From NCBI GenBank assembly GCA_024103215.1, contig JAGFIY010000039.1, forward strand, positions 1 through 64,000: DNA of 64,000 bases, given 5' to 3'. Made by a program: the position numbers and the translations under genes. The notes below the pieces were generated by a model that saw nothing but the letters and a program-made list of their open reading frames with translations, had not been told where the DNA came from and did not search any database. Of this stretch, positions 46,301 through 54,320 are shown in pieces. Every line of letters starts with the position of its first letter. Positions within the stretch are counted from its first letter, which is position 1. The stretch is from Melioribacteraceae bacterium (GTDB lineage Bacteria; Bacteroidota; Ignavibacteria; Ignavibacteriales; Melioribacteraceae).

Positions 46301-46860
46301 ATCTTTCTCAATATTCCGGCGGATTAGAAAAGGGATATTTTCGTGAAAGGAGTTTAAGGATTCGATTCAGGTTGATAAAAGAATTAAATAATCAAACCGA
46401 TATATCAAATACTACCGATCTTGTTGCAGCGCCACCGAGCACAAGAAGTTCTCGCAGCGTAAACTCAAATGATATTGTCTCGGATTTTTCATATCGTCCA
46501 ATAAGTAATTTAGAATTTGGTTTTAAATTTCAAGTAGGAAAAATTGAGGATCTTTATCCGGAAGAACCGACAGAAATTAATTTAAACGCGCAAACTATCC
46601 GATTGACACTATCTTTTGCCGGAAAAGGAAGATTAAGATTTGAAGCTGAAAGAAGCGAATTAAATGCTAATACTTCAACAAATTTTATACCTTTTGAAAT
46701 AACAAATGGAAAAACCATCGGAAAAAACTATTTTTGGAGGTTGAATTTTGATTATCGTATCGCAAGCAATCTTCAAACAACAGTCAGTTACGATGGACGA
46801 AAGCAAGGTGAAAGTAGAATTATTCATACAATGCGTGCCGAAGCACGAGCATATTTTTAA
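43387..46860 (+). CDS. Large surface/outer-membrane protein of unknown function, TTG start
   Basis: A 1157-residue exported protein with a signal peptide (1-25, ending SKSYAQ). The body is rich in alternating strands and aromatic residues and ends in ARAYF, consistent with an outer-membrane barrel. A conserved block near 150-220 reads [12 protein letters not shown], then [33 protein letters not shown]. This looks like a block I associate with large surface proteins of FCB-group bacteria; the recollection could not be checked. No catalytic motif, repeat or T9SS sorting domain is visible. Start TTG at 43387. Function unknown; a translocon or assembly role is only a guess. Confidence 0.8.
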   Translation: [1157 protein letters not shown]

Positions 46861-46866
46861 TGCATA

Positions 46867-47331
46867 ATGAAAATAATATCCAATCTTGTTGAAGCACATA
46901 TCGTACGAAAGGTTAACAATAATCTTGAGTTTCTTCTTCTAAAAAGAGCGAACCACGAAACTTATGCAGGCATTTGGCAAATGGTAACAGGTTCCATCAA
47001 TGAAGATGAAACTGCTTATGAGACCGCAGCTCGTGAAATTAAAGAGGAAACGGGATTGTCAATTAAAAAGCTTTGGGTTGTACCGAGGATAAATTCTTTT
47101 TATTATCCGAAAAATGACAGTGTTTGTCTTGTCCCGGTTTTTGCGACGTTGATAGATGAGAATCTCGACATCAATATTTCTGCCGAACATTCCGAGTTTA
47201 TGTGGGTAAAAAAAAATGAAGCAATAACAATGCTTGCTTGGGACGGTCAGCGCAAATCAGTCGAACTGATTGAAGAATATTTAACGAACAAATCGAGCGC
47301 GATTCATTTTAATGAAATTGAATTGAAATAA
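46867..47331 (+). CDS. Nudix hydrolase
   Basis: A 154-residue pyrophosphohydrolase. The Nudix box is complete (residues 42-64): G-x5-E-x7-REIKEETGL, containing the metal-binding REXXEE. The general type is that of NudB/dATP pyrophosphohydrolases (EFLLLKRANHETYAGIWQMVTG), so a nucleoside triphosphate or dihydroneopterin triphosphate substrate is possible. It starts 6 bases after the surface-protein stop and is 33 bases from the kinase start, so it belongs to the run of genes ending at the HtrA terminator. Confidence 0.92.
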   Translation: MKIISNLVEAHIVRKVNNNLEFLLLKRANHETYAGIWQMVTGSINEDETAYETAAREIKEETGLSIKKLWVVPRINSFYYPKNDSVCLVPVFATLIDENLDINISAEHSEFMWVKKNEAITMLAWDGQRKSVELIEEYLTNKSSAIHFNEIELK

Positions 47332-47352
47332 TTATTAGATGTGCAAAAAAAT

Positions 47353-47357
47353 AGGAG
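47353..47357 (+). promoter_or_regulatory. Ribosome-binding site that selects a TTG start
   Basis: AGGAG lies only 1 base before an in-frame ATG (47359) but 7 bases before TTG at 47365. Proper spacing favours the TTG, which also matches the family N-terminus MSLLVVGSVAYD. Confidence 0.65.
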
Positions 47358-47364
47358 AATGATT

Positions 47365-48270
47365 TTGAGTTTATTAGTAGTCGGTTCTGTTGCATATGAT
47401 ACAATTGAAACTGTCCAATCGAAAGTTGTGGATGCATTAGGCGGTTCGGCGACTTATATCTCGCTGGCTGCAAGCTATTTTACCCATCCGGTGCATCTCG
47501 TTGGAGTTGTAGGGAGCGATTTTAAGAAAGAACATATCGATTTGTTAAGTAAAAAAAATGTCGATCTTAAAGGACTTCAAATTGTAGAGGAAGGAAAAAC
47601 TTTTAGATGGTCGGGACGTTATCATAAAAATTTTAACGACCGTGATACTATCTCAACCGATTTAAATGTTTTTGAAACTTTTAATCCAATTATTCCGGAT
47701 GAACTAAAAAATGATGATTTCATTATGCTGGGCAATATCGATCCTCCGCTTCAATTGAATGTTCTTGAACAAATAAACAAACCCAAACTTACAGTGCTCG
47801 ATACAATGAATCTTTGGATTAACATCAAGAAAGCGGAACTTCTTGAAGTCTTGAAAAATATTGATGTACTTATTATCAATGATTCTGAAGCTGAATTATT
47901 AACTGGTGAAGCAAACCTTGTAAAAGCGGCGAAGCAAATTCTGAATATTGGTATGAAATATTTGATAATAAAAAAAGGCGCTCACGGTGCAGTATTATTT
48001 AATTGTGATAAAGTTTTTTCTGCTCCGGCATATCCTCTTGAGAATTTGGTTGATCCAACCGGTGCAGGGGATACTTTCGCCGGAGGATTTCTCGGATATC
48101 TTTCCATGCAAAGCGAAATAAACTTTGAGGTTATGAGAAAAGCTGTTGTTTACGGATCTGTTATGGCTTCCTTTTGCTGCGAAGATTTCAGTACCTCGGC
48201 GCTCGAAAATTTGACCGAAGAAAAAATTCGAAATCGTTTCAATGAATTTGCGGAAATTGCGAGGTTCTAA
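47365..48270 (+). CDS. PfkB-family carbohydrate/nucleoside kinase
   Basis: About 301 residues of the ribokinase/PfkB fold. The N-terminal LLVVGSVAYD and the GGSATYISLAA substrate-binding segment are typical. The C-terminal signature DPTGAGDTFAGGFLGYL carries the catalytic base Asp at about 236. The start is TTG at 47365, chosen from ribosome-site spacing. It lies 3 bases before mtnA. A kinase beside methylthioribose-1-phosphate isomerase could phosphorylate methylthioribose, adenosine or a sugar in the same salvage route. True MtnK belongs to another fold, so the substrate is open. Confidence 0.9.
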   Translation: MSLLVVGSVAYDTIETVQSKVVDALGGSATYISLAASYFTHPVHLVGVVGSDFKKEHIDLLSKKNVDLKGLQIVEEGKTFRWSGRYHKNFNDRDTISTDLNVFETFNPIIPDELKNDDFIMLGNIDPPLQLNVLEQINKPKLTVLDTMNLWINIKKAELLEVLKNIDVLIINDSEAELLTGEANLVKAAKQILNIGMKYLIIKKGAHGAVLFNCDKVFSAPAYPLENLVDPTGAGDTFAGGFLGYLSMQSEINFEVMRKAVVYGSVMASFCCEDFSTSALENLTEEKIRNRFNEFAEIARF

Positions 48271-48273
48271 GAG

Positions 48274-49284
48274 ATGAACGGATTTAAAAGTATCGAGTTC
48301 GATGAGGAAAAACTTAAATTTATTGATCAGTCGAAATTACCTCTTGTTGAAGAATATATAGTCACCGATGATTATGAACGAATCGCAGAAGCAATAGAAA
48401 AACTTGAAGTGCGTGGCGCTCCGGCAATAGGAATCGCTGCGGCTTATGCTCTTGCACTTTCGATTAAAAATGTTTCTGATGAGTATGAGATTGTTTTTAG
48501 TAAAGCTTATGAAAGACTTGCTTCAACAAGACCAACAGCAGTAAATCTATTTTGGGCATTGAATGAGATTAAATCAGAATTTGAGAAAAACAGAGACACT
48601 AAAAAATTATATGATAAGCTGATTCATAAAGCCAATGAGATTTATTTAGATGATTTTGATAAATGTGAAAAGATGGCAGAATTCGGGCTGCAGATATTTC
48701 AAAAAAAATCAAAAGTATTAACACACTGTAACACGGGACATCTTGTAACAGCAGGCAGAGGAACAGCGTTCGGAATTATTCAGCGCGCATTTGATCTCGG
48801 TTTAGTCGAACATGTTTTTGCAGATGAAACAAGACCGCTTCTTCAAGGCTCGAGATTAACTGCTTTTGAACTTGATAAGTCCGGAATTCCTTTCTCGATC
48901 ATTACCGATTCAACCGCAGCATTTCTGATGAAAGAAGGCAAAGTAGATTTAGTAATTACCGGTGCGGACAGGATAACTTCAAACGGTGATGCGGCAAACA
49001 AAATTGGCACTTACAGCTTGGCGGTCAATTGTAAACACCATAATATTCCGTTTTACATTGCAGCACCTACTACAACTATCGATGTAAATCTAAGAACCGG
49101 TGAAGATATAAAAATTGAGGAAAGAGATAAATCGGAAATAAATTCCATTGGAGGGGTACAAATCACAAAGCAGAATTACGCTGTCTTTTCTCCGGCATTC
49201 GACGTAACTCCAAATTTTCTAATTACGGCAATCATTACGGAAAAAGGTTTTCACTTACCACCATTTGATTTTTTGAATGTCTGA
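48274..49284 (+). CDS. mtnA: S-methyl-5-thioribose-1-phosphate isomerase
   Basis: Isomerises methylthioribose-1-phosphate to methylthioribulose-1-phosphate in methionine salvage; cytoplasmic, eIF2B-alpha fold. Motifs are clear: VRGAPAIGIAAAYALAL, THCNTGHLVTAGRGTAFG with catalytic Cys152, ADETRPLLQGSRLTAFEL and TGADRITSNGDAANKIGTY with catalytic Asp232. Length 336 is usual. The rest of the salvage pathway (mtnB, mtnC, mtnD) is not in the window. Related isomerases can also act on 5-deoxyribose-1-phosphate, which would fit if the upstream PfkB kinase is a sugar kinase. It overlaps recO by 8 bases. Confidence 0.94.
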   Translation: MNGFKSIEFDEEKLKFIDQSKLPLVEEYIVTDDYERIAEAIEKLEVRGAPAIGIAAAYALALSIKNVSDEYEIVFSKAYERLASTRPTAVNLFWALNEIKSEFEKNRDTKKLYDKLIHKANEIYLDDFDKCEKMAEFGLQIFQKKSKVLTHCNTGHLVTAGRGTAFGIIQRAFDLGLVEHVFADETRPLLQGSRLTAFELDKSGIPFSIITDSTAAFLMKEGKVDLVITGADRITSNGDAANKIGTYSLAVNCKHHNIPFYIAAPTTTIDVNLRTGEDIKIEERDKSEINSIGGVQITKQNYAVFSPAFDVTPNFLITAIITEKGFHLPPFDFLNV

Positions 49285-50011
49285 AATAATAAAAACTCGC
49301 GCGCTTGTTCTGTCAAAATTAAATTACGGTGAAACCAGCAAGATCGTCGCTTTTTACACCGAGGATAACGGAAAATTTACCGGAATCATCAAAGGTGCGC
49401 GGTCGCCAAAGTCAAAGATCGGAAAAGCTGCTGATGTTCTTAACTTGGTTGAAATTCAATATTATCAAAAGGAGAACAGAGAAATTCAACTTGTTTCAGG
49501 CGTTGAAATTCTGAACTATTTTCCCAAGATAAAAAGTGATTTGGATAAACTTAAATATGCTTCTACAATTATTGAACCGCTTATTTATTTGACGGTTGAA
49601 CATGAAGTAAACGAAAAACTTTTCCGCGGAGTTATAAAAATTTTGGAATTGATGAACGATTCAGCCGATGATCTTAAAGTATTAGCTATCAAATTTCTCA
49701 ATTTTTTCATCAAGGAACTTGGTTTCGAATTAAAATTCGATTCGTGCAGTTTGTGCGGTACTGAAATAAATCAAAATGAAGATTTGGCGTATGACTTTTC
49801 CCACGGACTTCTTTGTCCCGATTGCAGCCATAATTCAAAAGGTAATTACTTTATTCAAAAGGAACTTTTAAAAATTCTATACTGTATAAAGCACCGGAAA
49901 TCGTTCAAATATAATGACTCTGATCTGATAAAACTTATTAAATTTTTCGAAAGATTTTTGATGTTTCAATTCAGCGAGTTCAAGGGTTTTAGAACGTTAA
50001 ACATGATTTAA
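49277..50011 (+). CDS. recO: DNA repair protein RecO
   Basis: Recombination mediator that anneals single strands and loads RecA with RecR. The N-terminal OB fold begins TRALVLSKLNYGETSKIV and contains FTGIIKGARSPKSK. The C-terminal zinc site has two CxxC pairs, Cys157/Cys160 (CSLCG) and Cys180/Cys183 (CPDCS). At 244 residues the length is normal. It overlaps mtnA by 8 bases, so it is translationally coupled. Confidence 0.93.
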   Translation: MSEIIKTRALVLSKLNYGETSKIVAFYTEDNGKFTGIIKGARSPKSKIGKAADVLNLVEIQYYQKENREIQLVSGVEILNYFPKIKSDLDKLKYASTIIEPLIYLTVEHEVNEKLFRGVIKILELMNDSADDLKVLAIKFLNFFIKELGFELKFDSCSLCGTEINQNEDLAYDFSHGLLCPDCSHNSKGNYFIQKELLKILYCIKHRKSFKYNDSDLIKLIKFFERFLMFQFSEFKGFRTLNMI

Positions 50012-50036
50012 GGATTGTAATAGAAGGAGATATAAA

Positions 50037-51542
50037 ATGAAGTCTCGTAATTTTTTGGGAGCGCTTTCGTTAATAATCATCGGTGTTGTTTTCGGAGCAA
50101 TTTTAGTATCAAGTTTTGGATGGGTTCGTCCGGGAATGGCGGAGGTAAGAATCGGCGCGGAGAATGCTCCCGTTGCTTCAATTAGTATGGATGCTGCTGC
50201 GGTTAACGATCAATTTGTACAAGTAGCCGAGATTGTAACCCCATCGATAGTTCAAATCAGAGTTATAACAACAACAAAAACAAATTTTGAAGATAGTCCT
50301 TTCAAATTTTTCTTTGATCATCCGGATTTAGGTGAAAGAAAAGAACAAGGCGGTGGTAGCGGAGTTATTATCTCCGATGACGGTTATATATTAACTAACA
50401 ATCACGTAGTCGAAAATGCAGAAAAAGTTACTGTTACTTTAAGTACGAAAGAATCTTTCGAAGCAGTTGTCGTCGGCACTGATCCACTTACTGATCTTGC
50501 TGTTGTAAAAATTGATAAAGAAAGTCTCCCTGAGGTTTATTTCGGAGATTCGGATAAACTTCATGTTGGGCAGTGGGTAATGGCAATCGGTAATCCGCTC
50601 GGTTATTTAACATCAACTGTTACTGCTGGAATTGTTAGCGCGAGGGGACGAAACCTTCAGCTTATTCGCGATGCAGAAGGTTACGGCATTGAAGATTTTA
50701 TTCAAACCGATGCGGTGATCAACCCTGGCAACAGCGGCGGCGCATTGGTTGATCTCTCAGGCGCAGTTGTAGGAATTAATACGGCAATCGCAACTAACGG
50801 TTTCTCCAGAAATTATATTGGCTATGGTTTTGCAATCCCGATTAATATAGCTAAAACCGTTGCTGAAGATCTTATCGCTTACGGAAAAGTTCACCGCGGG
50901 TATATTGGTGTAAGAATTAAAGAAGTTGATGATGCTCTCGCAAAAGCTGTCGGACTTGAAAAACCAATGGGAATTTTAATTACAGATATTGTCCTGGACG
51001 GTTCCGCTGCAACCGAGGATATTCAAGCCGGGGATATTATCCTTAAAGTTGATGACCGCGAACTTTATCAGCCCAATGAACTTCAAAGCTATATTGCTAC
51101 AAAAAGAGCAGGAACAACGGTAACGCTTGAACTTTATAGGGACGGTGATAAGATAAAAAGAAGCGTAACCTTAAAATCTCGAGAAGGTGAATTAAAGGAA
51201 AACCCCGTTGTAGCGGATAAAAAATCTGAGAAGAAAGATACATCACCACGTGAAGTTTCATTCAAAGAAATCGGATTAACGGTTAAAGATATTTCTGAAA
51301 AAGATAAAGATTCTTACAATGTATCAAACGGAGTTATGATTTTAAATGTGGAAAGATTCAGTCCCGCAAGTGATCAGAATTTACAACCAGGATTCATCAT
51401 TACTGAAGTGAATAAATCACCCGTGGAATCTACCGTCAAGTTCAAGGAAATGATTGAAGATAATCGAGGCAAAGCAGTTTTGATGAGAGTTGTAATGTCG
51501 AAGGATAATGTTAATTTCGTCGGACTTGAAATTCCGGAGTAA
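50037..51542 (+). CDS. HtrA/DegP-family periplasmic serine protease
   Basis: Do-family protease/chaperone, 501 residues, with an N-terminal signal anchor (about 6-26). The trypsin-like domain has the triad His123 (NNHVVENA), Asp153 (TDLAVVKI) and Ser233 (NPGNSGGALVDL). Two PDZ domains follow (about 280-390 and 410-500), with a Lys/Glu linker near 385-410. It degrades or refolds damaged envelope proteins. Ribosome site AAGGAGAT is strong. The gene ends the run that starts at the surface protein, closed by a terminator 40 bases later. Confidence 0.95.
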   Translation: MKSRNFLGALSLIIIGVVFGAILVSSFGWVRPGMAEVRIGAENAPVASISMDAAAVNDQFVQVAEIVTPSIVQIRVITTTKTNFEDSPFKFFFDHPDLGERKEQGGGSGVIISDDGYILTNNHVVENAEKVTVTLSTKESFEAVVVGTDPLTDLAVVKIDKESLPEVYFGDSDKLHVGQWVMAIGNPLGYLTSTVTAGIVSARGRNLQLIRDAEGYGIEDFIQTDAVINPGNSGGALVDLSGAVVGINTAIATNGFSRNYIGYGFAIPINIAKTVAEDLIAYGKVHRGYIGVRIKEVDDALAKAVGLEKPMGILITDIVLDGSAATEDIQAGDIILKVDDRELYQPNELQSYIATKRAGTTVTLELYRDGDKIKRSVTLKSREGELKENPVVADKKSEKKDTSPREVSFKEIGLTVKDISEKDKDSYNVSNGVMILNVERFSPASDQNLQPGFIITEVNKSPVESTVKFKEMIEDNRGKAVLMRVVMSKDNVNFVGLEIPE

Positions 51543-51582
51543 AGTTTCCAAATCTGAAATTTCATTAAATAATTTATTTTGA

Positions 51583-51608
51583 AGCGTCTCTTTGAGACGC
51601 TTTTTTTA
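51583..51608 (+). terminator. Rho-independent terminator after htrA
   Basis: A 9-bp stem AAGCGTCTC / GAGACGCTT with a TTT loop, followed by a run of seven T's. Confidence 0.95.
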
Positions 51609-51647
51609 TATTTTATATTTGCAAATCAATAATTAAAAATCGAACTG

Positions 51648-52859
51648 ATGATCAGATTTCTTACGGCAGGAGAATCGCACGGAAAAGCTTTAACCGTAAT
51701 CGTTGATGGTTTCCCGTCAAACTTTGAGCTCACGACAGATTACTTAAATCTTCATCTTAAGAGAAGACAAATTGGATACGGCAGAGGTCTTCGGATGAAA
51801 ATTGAAACCGATACAGCGGAAATTCTCAGTGGGATAAGGTTAGGCAAAACTCTCGGCTCGCCAATAAGTATGCTAATAAAAAATAAAGATTGGGGAAACT
51901 GGATTAATATAATGTCCGTGGATGAAGTATCTTCAAAAACTGAAAAGATAAGCATTCCCAGACCGGGACACGCAGATCTTACAGGAGTTATAAAATACGG
52001 TTTTGACGATATAAGAAATTCAATCGAAAGATCAAGTGCGCGGGAAACTGCTGCCAGAGTTGCTGCCGGAAGTGTTGCTCGTTCGTTCTTGGAAAAATTC
52101 GGAATTAAAATCGGAAGTTTTGTTGAAAGTATAGGTGGAATTTATCCGGGAGAAAATTTTTTAAACTCACTTCTCGAGAATAATATCACTTCAAAATTTG
52201 ATGCATGGAAGTTGTCCCAGAAAGCAGATATTAGCAGTGTTAGAGTATTGGATAAGAAACACGAAGTGAAAATAATAGGGAAAATTAAAACAGCAAAAAA
52301 GAACGGAAATACTTTAGGCGGAACAATGGTTACTGTTGCAACTGGCGTTCCAGCAGGATTAGGAAGTTTTGTTCATTACGACAGAAAACTGAGCACTTCA
52401 ATTGTTCAATCAATTATGTCGATAAATGCAATAAAAGGTGTTGAGATTGGAAGCGGATTTCAGTCAGCGGATAGTTTCGGTTCCGAATCTCATGATGAAA
52501 TAATAACGAAGCGGGGAGTTTTAACTCGCAGGACAAACCGTGCCGGTGGAATTGAGGGCGGGATTTCGACAGGTCTTCCAATTATTGTTAGATCTGCAAT
52601 GAAACCGATCGCAACATTAATGTCACCCATTGGAACTGTCGATCTAAGTACGGGGAAAAATATTTTGGCAAGAAGGGAGAGGAGCGATTTTGTAGCAGTT
52701 CCCGCTTGTGCCGTAATCACTGAATCGATGCTGGCATGGTCTTTAGCTGAACACTTTATTAGAAAATTTGGCGGTGATTCACTTGAAGAAACGTTGGATA
52801 ATTTCACATCTTACACAAAAAAAATCGATTCTAGAATTAAGAAAAACTTCAGGAACTAA
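51648..52859 (+). CDS. aroC: Chorismate synthase
   Basis: Last shikimate-pathway step, converting EPSP to chorismate with reduced FMN; cytoplasmic. Diagnostic motifs are present: the N-terminus FLTAGESHGKALTVIVDG, RRQIGYGRG, then RPGHADLTGVIKYG and RSSARETAARVAAG, and in the middle NRAGGIEGGISTG. Length 403 is normal. The gene follows the htrA terminator, so a promoter lies in 51609-51647. No other shikimate gene is near. The next gene starts one base after its stop. Confidence 0.97.
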   Translation: MIRFLTAGESHGKALTVIVDGFPSNFELTTDYLNLHLKRRQIGYGRGLRMKIETDTAEILSGIRLGKTLGSPISMLIKNKDWGNWINIMSVDEVSSKTEKISIPRPGHADLTGVIKYGFDDIRNSIERSSARETAARVAAGSVARSFLEKFGIKIGSFVESIGGIYPGENFLNSLLENNITSKFDAWKLSQKADISSVRVLDKKHEVKIIGKIKTAKKNGNTLGGTMVTVATGVPAGLGSFVHYDRKLSTSIVQSIMSINAIKGVEIGSGFQSADSFGSESHDEIITKRGVLTRRTNRAGGIEGGISTGLPIIVRSAMKPIATLMSPIGTVDLSTGKNILARRERSDFVAVPACAVITESMLAWSLAEHFIRKFGGDSLEETLDNFTSYTKKIDSRIKKNFRN

Positions 52860-52860
52860 T

Positions 52861-53499
52861 ATGTTGAAAGTCCAGCATTTTGTATTTAGTATGTTTTATG
52901 AAAACACATATTTAATTTGGGATGATGAGAGTAAAGAAGCTGCAGTAATTGATCCGGGCTGCTTGGAAACTTTCGAGGAGAAAAAACTTGCGGAAGAAAT
53001 CGAAGTTAACGGTCTCAAAGTTAAATATCTTATAAACACTCATTGTCATATCGATCATATATTCGGCAATCAATTTGTCAAAACAAAATTCAATTGTGAG
53101 TTCTTGGCTCCAAAAGAAGATATTCCATTATTGAGTGATGCTGAAAATCAAGGTAAGATGTTTGGGGTAGTGGTGAAAAAATCACCAAAGCCCGACCGCT
53201 TTATTGATGAAAATACAAATATAAATATGGGAAATATCAAACCGAAATTTTTGTTCACTCCCGGACATACACCAGGTGAATATTCTATCTATTTCGAGGA
53301 TGAAAAATTATGTTTTACGGGCGATGTGCTTTTTCGCGAAGGAATCGGAAGAACAGATTTATGGGGAGGGGACACGCCGACGCTCTTGAATTCAATAAGG
53401 GAAAAATTATATGTTCTGCCGGACGAAGTTGTTATTTATCCCGGACATGGTGAACCCAGTTCCATGGGTTATGAAAAAGCGAATAATCCGTTTACTTGA
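52861..53499 (+). CDS. Metallo-beta-lactamase-fold hydrolase (glyoxalase II-like)
   Basis: A 212-residue enzyme. The zinc motif is HCHIDH (His61, His63, Asp65, His66). Further ligands lie in TPGHTPGE and TGDVLFREGIGRTD, and a final His in IYPGHGEPSS. This is the YcbL/hydroxyacylglutathione hydrolase type; substrate unknown. The start is the ATG at 52861, one base after the aroC stop. The longer frame extending upstream lies inside aroC and is an artefact. Confidence 0.94.
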   Translation: MLKVQHFVFSMFYENTYLIWDDESKEAAVIDPGCLETFEEKKLAEEIEVNGLKVKYLINTHCHIDHIFGNQFVKTKFNCEFLAPKEDIPLLSDAENQGKMFGVVVKKSPKPDRFIDENTNINMGNIKPKFLFTPGHTPGEYSIYFEDEKLCFTGDVLFREGIGRTDLWGGDTPTLLNSIREKLYVLPDEVVIYPGHGEPSSMGYEKANNPFT

Positions 53500-53561
53500 T
53501 TCAAAATTGCATTCCACTATCTGATTAGATATATTGCGAATAATCAATTCCCATTCAATAA

Positions 53562-54320
53562 ATGACGCACGAAGATCTTAATACTAACAAATCGAGAGTG
53601 ATTTTCTTTTCACGGCTTATTTCAGTTTTAATCTTTATTTATATTCTGTTATTTGAGTTTATTTTACTGCCGAATCAATTTTTACCGAAACCAACAATTT
53701 TAATCGAATCCTTTCTTTCATTGTTTAGTGATTATAATTTTAGGTATGCTCTGCTGCATACTACTTCCATCATCTATGCTGTCATTTTTCTGCTTTATTG
53801 GATGTATCGTTTTTTGAATTCGGTCACAATAAAATTCAGCAGTTTAATTCCGTTCAAATTAAATTATACTTCTTATGCAGTGATCTTTGCCCCGCTTTTC
53901 TTCTCCTTCTGGTTGGACATACCTCTTTGGGGCGAGGTGCTTTATGTGTTCATAGTCGTGGATTTTCAATTTTTCAAAACCATTCATAATTCACTTAGGG
54001 ATATCAAACCGGAGTATATAATTGCTTCAAAAAGTCTTGAAATTTCACAGAAGGATGCCGAGACTACAATAATTTGGAATTTATTGAAGCCGGAAATTTT
54101 TAAGAGTTATAAGCAGATAAACATTACAACTTGGATGTCCGTAATTTTATTTGAGTATTTTACTGCATTAGATGGAACCGGTTCGGTGTTGACAAGTTTG
54201 GTGTTGTACCACGATTTCTCAGGGATCATTGCGTTTATGATTGTGATAACTCTCTTGATCTTCGTCGCAAATTTAGTGATCGGTTACCTGCATAAAAAAT
54301 TTGCTGATTGGGAGCAGTGA
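53562..54320 (+). CDS. ABC transporter permease, divergent SsuC/TauC-like
   Basis: A 252-residue integral membrane protein with about six TM helices. The overall form and coupling-loop position suit the nitrate/sulfonate/taurine permease family. The EAA loop, however, reads EYIIASKSLEISQKDAETTIIWNLLKP. The conserved Gly of EAA-x3-G is replaced by Glu, and the usual LP is KP. No periplasmic substrate-binding protein is encoded beside it. It overlaps the ATPase gene by one base (TGATG). Either a diverged importer that uses a distant binding protein, or a transporter repurposed for another task. Confidence 0.75.
   Translation: MTHEDLNTNKSRVIFFSRLISVLIFIYILLFEFILLPNQFLPKPTILIESFLSLFSDYNFRYALLHTTSIIYAVIFLLYWMYRFLNSVTIKFSSLIPFKLNYTSYAVIFAPLFFSFWLDIPLWGEVLYVFIVVDFQFFKTIHNSLRDIKPEYIIASKSLEISQKDAETTIIWNLLKPEIFKSYKQINITTWMSVILFEYFTALDGTGSVLTSLVLYHDFSGIIAFMIVITLLIFVANLVIGYLHKKFADWEQ

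Noticed and set aside
52768-52860. 31-codon N-terminal extension of the metallo-beta-lactamase-fold gene
   Set aside because: It lies inside aroC in another frame. The ATG at 52861 begins the normal family N-terminus one base after the aroC stop.
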